DNA of 64,000 nt from Membranipora membranacea. Its lineage: Eukaryota; Bryozoa; Gymnolaemata; Cheilostomatida; Membraniporidae. Position numbers and translations under genes: made by a program. This document shows positions 58,800 through 64,000 of this stretch, piece after piece. The stretch covers positions 28,393,681-28,457,680 of the forward strand of contig OU612071.1 in the NCBI GenBank assembly GCA_914767715.1, given 5' to 3'. The notes under the pieces are model-generated. The model was not told the DNA's origin and made no database searches. It saw only the letters and a list, made by a program, of their open reading frames with translations. Positions within the stretch are counted from its first letter, which is position 1; the number at the start of each line of letters is the position of its first letter.

Positions 58800-59390
58800 A
58801 TCATGATATACTGGAAAGGCAAAATAAGTTATGCCTGAGGCTGATCATATGGGATGTCGATTTCTATGATAACAGACATGCTATAGCTTACCTACCCAAG
58901 CTTTTTGTCTGGCTCAACATTACTTCTCTGCGTTATGTCACAAATCTAAAACTAGCCACCCGCTTCGTAGCCACGTCCTTGATCCAAACACCAGGCGGCA
59001 TCACAAATATATGGCCCGTCCGAGACAATGCTCTTTTTGTAAAGTACTCTTACACGTAAATGTCCAGCTTGTTTATAATTTTTTGACCATGTATATTTGT
59101 ATTGTGCTTCATATTTGAGCGTTGGTCGATCAAGTCTGAAACAAAGTCAGTAGATCATATTCTCATACGCCAGAGATGAACCAGATCAACCACAGCTCAT
59201 GATAGAGGACACACCATTAGAAAATGTGACAACCTACAAATACCTTGGCACCACTACACTGAGCTCCTGATAGACAGTGCCAGGAAAAAACTCTTCATTA
59301 TGCGAAAACTAAGATTCATTGGCACATCTGAAAAAACTGGCTATCACATGCTATTGAACCTTTATCGAGAATGAAATCATCGCTCGACAC
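58800..59390 (+). mobile_element. Degraded LINE RT fragments (possibly two)
   Basis: 58806-59058 reads ILERQNKLCLRLIIWDVDFY and LRYVTNLKLATRF, resembling the C-terminal part of the CR1/L2 ORFs. 59170-59380 reads MIEDTPLENVTTYKYLGTTL and SARKKLFIMRKLRF in different frames, resembling the RT thumb of another lineage. Stops are frequent. Confidence 0.6.
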
Positions 59391-59599
59391 TTTGTTAGTT
59401 TTACATAAAGTATATGACTGCCTAAGTGTGTTTCCAAAGGCATTATAGTACACACCTCCTCCCAAGGAGCTGCTCATTTACTAATTATTTTAGTGAATAT
59501 TTTACTGTGATGGCAGATCGGTACTGTGTGTGCTGTCTGTTAATATCAATGAAGCTGAAAATTTATATGTTTTAGAGTGATAAAGGGAGGAAAGCTTTA

Positions 59600-59760
59600 G
59601 CTGTTGGGCAAAATTGAGAAGAAATTTCTTTCCAGCGATGCTGATAGTTCGAACTGTGCCCATGGGTTGCTTAGAAGGTTTTCATGGTGCACTTTATAAG
59701 TCTGAGACCTTCAATATGATACCAAATATGGAGAGGTGGAATTATAATGTGCAGCTGATT
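59600..59760. mobile_element. Half copy of the foldback element at 12330
   Basis: GACCTTCAATATGATACCAA then ATATGGAGAGG, and CTGTGCCCATGGGTTGCTTA nearby, match one arm at 12610-12710; the other arm is absent. Confidence 0.5.
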
Positions 59761-61540
59761 TGAGGTAACATAATGATAATGCGTTGTTTAAGAAATAACA
59801 TTGTATACACAATGTACGCTGAAATTATATCTAGGTAGCCTTATCACGCGGCCACTTGAAAAGGCTATTATCAAGGTTTTTTGCCCCAGAAGCAATTTCA
59901 GGTGATAGACAGTGATTCAGCTACTCCTAATTATATAGATAGGGCCCACATAGCTACATCTAAGACAGCTACTTTCTACGATGCCCTTTGATTTCAGAGT
60001 AATTCCCCTGAGGGATATATGGTAAACAGGACCCATTGTTTTTTCAGAATTTCTTATCGATGCTATTTCTTCAAAGCAGCCAAGTCAAAAAAAGGCATAC
60101 TTTCTGCTCTTCACACATAGTTCTACTCACCTGATAAGTTTACCAGGTGAAACTCTTAATAGTTTTAATTGAATAGTGAAGGGTAAGTTTCTCTTATCAA
60201 TGTAAAGATTCAATTTCAGTAATGACTCCCGTCTATCACTTAATTCAGTTAGTGGAATGGAGTAATATTACATGGCAACAAAAGGTGATTTATCATCGCC
60301 TGCATGGGCATATGAAAATAAATCTTCTAAACTATCCTTAAATATAACCCTACATGATAAGATTTATTTCTCTACTGAATTGTTAATTAAACTATATTAT
60401 AACTGTGTAAATGGACGATACTGGAAAGAGTGAAAGAGTCAGGTCATTTACCTGGATACCAATTAACCCCAGTTACTGTTGTCGAAGACATATCTTAATA
60501 AATTGAACGGTTCAAATATCTTCAGGAATCTTGGGAACAACAGCATCAAAACAATGCATTATGGGATAGAATATCACAACAACATTAGATATGTTGCATA
60601 GTAACTATCTTTTCAGGAAATACAAGTGGTTGCAGATTGAATTTCTACTGCCTTGTGTGAAGCACAATCTGGCACAAGACCCTGGTCATTTAGTCCGGTC
60701 CTACAGAGGCCATTATCACCAAATCAAGGATGAATGCAGTGTTAAAACCAAAAAGGTCATAATCTGCAACCAATAAATTCCCGACATGATGAATGAAACC
60801 ATATTTAACGTAAGATGAAAAACAGACCAGTAATGTATTGATCACAAAACCTACAGACTACCTTCTCAAATACAGATACAAGGTCATAAAATGATACTTC
60901 GAGAATATTTGGCTTTTCAAACATAGGAGAAAACCAACTTATTGATTAGTAGTTTTGATTTATTTGTTATTGTTTAAAAACAAACTTGAAGCCTAGCTTA
61001 CAACGTATATGGAACCAAAAATTGTTTTTCATATCGAAGGTGAAAATGAAATGTAAGATCAGAAAGCCATTTGTTTCGTCAAACTTTTCCGCCAAGCAAT
61101 AATGATTTAACATATGTGTAATCGAGCAAAGGAACAAAAATTTCAATTTGATCAAAAAAAGTAAGTTTAGGGGGTGTGCGTGAGCACTGGGAGAATGGCT
61201 ACTTCTGTTTCAAATATTAGTGTAACAAAAAAACTTCAAATAAAGTCCAACAGAGTTATTCATAAAATCTCAAGTACAAACAAAGCATTTACATTATCAG
61301 GAAGCAAACTCAAGGTAGAAGTCTTTTTCATAAATATTTTTTCAACTTTATATTCATTTTGCTTATATATCCTGAACAACTGACATAAATGTTTCATTTT
61401 CGTGTATTGGGATGTAGCATCTGTTGTTTTTTTCTTATTACATTGTTCGCTAATTTGTCGCTTAGTCATCGTCTTTTTTACCATGGTAAAACATTATCTT
61501 TGCTTCCCCGCACTGATCAGTTCAATAAAGTTAATATTAT
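59761..61540. other. Region without a recognised gene
   Basis: AT-rich; short ORFs only, none with a recognised motif. Confidence 0.5.
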
Positions 61541-61541
61541 A

Positions 61542-61572
61542 TTTGTATCAAGGAGTAACTCCTTGTTTGTAT
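61542..61572. mobile_element. Mini palindromic insertion 5 (17 bp, TSD TTTGTAT)
   Basis: CAAGGAGT-A-ACTCCTTG (61549-61565) lies between TTTGTAT at 61542-61548 and at 61566-61572. Confidence 0.85.
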
Positions 61573-61921
61573 TATTATAAGCCTGAGTCTCAAGTTGCCA
61601 TTTTAGCAGCTTCAAATAATGCAGCCATAATTTAGTTACATCTTTGCATGTCACAGGAATCTGTTTTCCTGTCATATTTCTTATTCTTAAGACATGTGGA
61701 AGTTAAGACCAGCTCTGCATAGGCTCCTGTGTTCGTCTTAGTTGGATAAACCACCCTGATTGATCACAGAAAAAGAGAAAATTCAGTTTTGTTCAAGTTA
61801 AATTAAACTTTAATCAAACTGAATTTTAAATTTAATACAGCAAAAACAATGCTAATCAAGATAAGCTTAAAAAGCGCAACATAAGGTCAAATTAAAATTA
61901 AACTGATCTATACTAATTGAC

Positions 61922-63866
61922 TCACGGAGGCATCCTTGTGATGACCAGCATATTCAGAATCGGATATCTGCTCTCCTTATAAAGGCTGTCAGTCAGTCTT
62001 TCTTTCAAGTCGTTTGGTATTTCAGTAACTCTGCCATCAAATGTGACATCAGTAGACCAGGTCACTGTTAGAGTATCATTTTCACAACTCAGCTTAGCCT
62101 GCGATCCAACTTGTGGGCTGCAGTCTAAAAATTATAAATACAACAAAATAGAGGCAGCATTATAGTTGGTGTCGAAGTATACATAGACTAGGTCCATGAG
62201 GATTGGATATAGATATCAGAAGATGGTGATGTGAACATTACCGTGATCTTGACCCACTTAACTTTGAGCTTGACTTCCTCAGACTATAATTTGTTCAGCC
62301 TGTACACCCTCTGGGCGACCTCTATTTGTATTTGTATGGCTTTAATAATTAAGTTATTGAGCCATGTCTTAAGATAGTTAAACACTCACCATGTTGACAT
62401 ATTTTCTTTATCTCGTTGACGTTACTATTAGCAAGGTTTGTTAGTACTGATAGTGTGACCTTATCAGTCAGTACTGTACACTTTATATTATACCTAGCAA
62501 CCAATTCCATTCGTCTCAGCAACATGTAGTCTAAAACGCAAGTTATGGGATATTGATAACAGGCAGTGAATCACTGCATGCTGTATGTTCTGTTTTGCTT
62601 GAAACAATTTTGCCTGCATGGGCTAAAATGCGCTAAATCAGTATTTAAATTTCACCTACCCATATGAATCTGATGTGCCAAGAAAAATTAATCTAGCAAG
62701 CGTTTCAACTTAAAACAATGTGTATGAAAATCATAGTCAGTACCTTTGACCTCTACTTTTAGGGAGCAGTTTTGATTTTCTCTATATATATTATAGTTAT
62801 ATGACCCCACAGGTAGTTCTAGCCTGTGTATAGCGCCATCTAGTGTTAGTTAGATCCAGCGCTGATAACCCAGTAGATGAAGAGACGACCGCTCTGATCA
62901 TCTTTGGACACTCGACACTCTCGGATTTTGTACCTGTATTAGTAATAATACACCAATACAATAATACAAAAGTGTACAGCAGCTGTAATGTGAAAATATA
63001 TAGCAGTTAGAATACCTTTGAGCTCAGACAGTGGCGTATATTAGCACTCACGGCCCACGGATTTCCGTGAGTGGCTGAATAGCTCAGTGTGTAGAACGTC
63101 TGCCTAATAATCACTGTTTATAAGATTGTTGTGGGTTCGAATCCCATCGAGGTCAGTTTTTTTTTCAAATTAATGCTTTATAACTGGAGCATTTTTACCG
63201 TAATCTTCTACTGCTATTGAGTTGTTTTCTGAAAGTACCCAACTGCTCAGTGAGCTATTGAAATACCTCTCTGCTTGCACTATTTTGCTACCGAAATGCA
63301 AAGATTTCCGTGTGCGAGGGCGCTTAAGCGCCCCTCCCACATCCTCCCCGCCACGCCTACGGCGTGTGGATCGGGCTGTGCCCGATCATGATGCTCATCT
63401 CTAAAAAGTCAGTGAGTGAAATTTTTTAGAATATACGCCCCTGAGCTCAGACTACAAGGCTACAAGGTATCGTGAAAACCAGGTTGAAAAACATTATCGT
63501 ATAATTTATATTTATACTCACCATTTTTCACGACTATAATACCCAATGTACAATTGCCTCTATAGATGAAATGACTACCGACTGCAAATGCAGTCTGTTG
63601 GTCAGGCCCTGTAGCCACCAGTGCTCTCTCCTCATCAGATGGCACATAGAAAGTCATATTTCTGTCCTGACAAGGTGTTCTGGTGGTATTTGTGGCCGAG
63701 GAAGTAGTTGATTTGACAGTTGCTTGAGTTGTAGTTATTAGCATGGTAGTTGTTGGTAGGGTAGTTATCTTGGTGGTTGTTGTTGGTGTGGTTGCTGTTG
63801 CTGGAGTAATTGTCAGTGTTGTAGTTGATGAGGTTTTAGTCGTTAAAGTAGTTGTCAACTTGGGAT
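61922..63866 (-). CDS. Thr-rich linker protein with Cys-containing modules, 3' exons
   Basis: Exons: 63522-63866, 62744-62933, 62390-62530 and 61922-62124 (stop TGA at 61922). The first encodes a Thr/Ser-rich, mucin-like stretch of about 75 residues, likely O-glycosylated, then CQDRNMTFYVPSDEERAL and GNCTLGIIVVKNG. The last two exons join in phase 1 and read ELVARYNIKCTVLTDKVTL then KLSCENDTLTVTWSTDV, with spaced Cys and a Trp as in small extracellular beta domains. The 190-nt exon does not keep one frame: good stretches lie in two frames (IRECRVSKDDQSGRLFIYWV and AIHRLELPVGSYNYNIY). Either it is damaged or an exon is missed. Likely a secreted or surface protein; family not recognised. The 5' end is beyond the window. 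Confidence 0.55.
63073..63155 (+). tRNA. tRNA-like gene or SINE head, Ile(AAT)-like loop
   Basis: TAGCTCAGTGTGTAGAAC resembles an A box, CTAATAA matches the tRNA-Ile(AAT) anticodon loop, GTGGGTTCGAATCCCAT is a perfect T arm/B box, and a run of T follows as a pol III terminator. The acceptor and anticodon stems pair poorly and the variable region is too long, so it is probably a pseudogene or SINE. It lies in an intron of the minus-strand gene. Confidence 0.45.
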
Positions 63867-64000
63867 CTAAATCATTGAAAAGTTTAACATTGTTGAAATA
63901 AGCTGAAATCCTCAAACAAAAAAGTTTTCAAAAAATGAATAGTGTTGTGATGACGGGAAACTAAGATGCTTCATCCACCCAAGACTGCACTGTTAACATG

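Overview
This window is nuclear DNA of an invertebrate animal. The evidence is intron-containing genes with GT-AG splice sites, conserved animal protein families (ABHD16, PHPT1, a type II membrane C-type lectin, a p24/TMED-like protein), several non-LTR retrotransposon (LINE) lineages, a Mutator-like DNA transposon and abundant minisatellites. Small exons, short introns and repeat-dense introns would fit a sponge or another early-branching animal, but I cannot fix the species from this sequence alone.

Layout: 1-7023 (minus) holds the 5' two thirds of an ABHD16-type phospholipase gene that runs off the left edge; its introns hold a 56-bp array, a 14/11-bp array and a perfect palindrome. 7700-8060 is a LINE 3' remnant. 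10891-16364 (plus) is a PHPT1-like phosphohistidine phosphatase. A 23-copy array there amplifies the exon 2/intron boundary that encodes the catalytic histidine, and exons 3-4 occur twice. 17395-20525 (plus) is a type II membrane C-type lectin in which the splice donor before the lectin domain is repeated seven times with a 27-bp, frame-keeping period. 23260-36480 is a repeat-rich block: a tRNA-derived SINE, three LINE copies of related type, a 2.4-kb insertion splitting one of them, and tandem arrays. 36480-43440 is gene-poor with dispersed repeats and hairpins. 43443-43867 (minus) holds the 3' exons of a p24/TMED-like gene.

45247-52664 is the best-defined mobile element: a complete-looking 7.4-kb Mutator-like (MULE) transposon with inverted terminal repeats of about 150 bp, a perfect 9-bp target duplication and an eight-exon gene. 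That gene encodes a small Cys-rich segment, a RanBP2-type zinc finger, a 20-residue repeat region, an N-terminal Trp/Cys/His-rich domain, the DDE transposase and a SWIM zinc finger. One frameshift interrupts it. 52950-57420 is a LINE into which a second LINE inserted in the opposite direction, with a 7-bp target duplication. 58800-59760 holds LINE and foldback remnants. 61922-63866 (minus) holds the 3' exons of a Thr-rich-linker protein with a disturbed reading frame.

The most unusual signal is a family of five 17-32-bp, mostly palindromic insertions (consensus CAAGGAGTA...TACTCCTTG), each between perfect 7-bp direct repeats. They look like tiny terminal-inverted-repeat elements or transposon remnants. 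Two further short hairpins (4553-4586, 22381-22425) have the same architecture with other sequences. A second theme is that tandem arrays cover splice donors in two genes.
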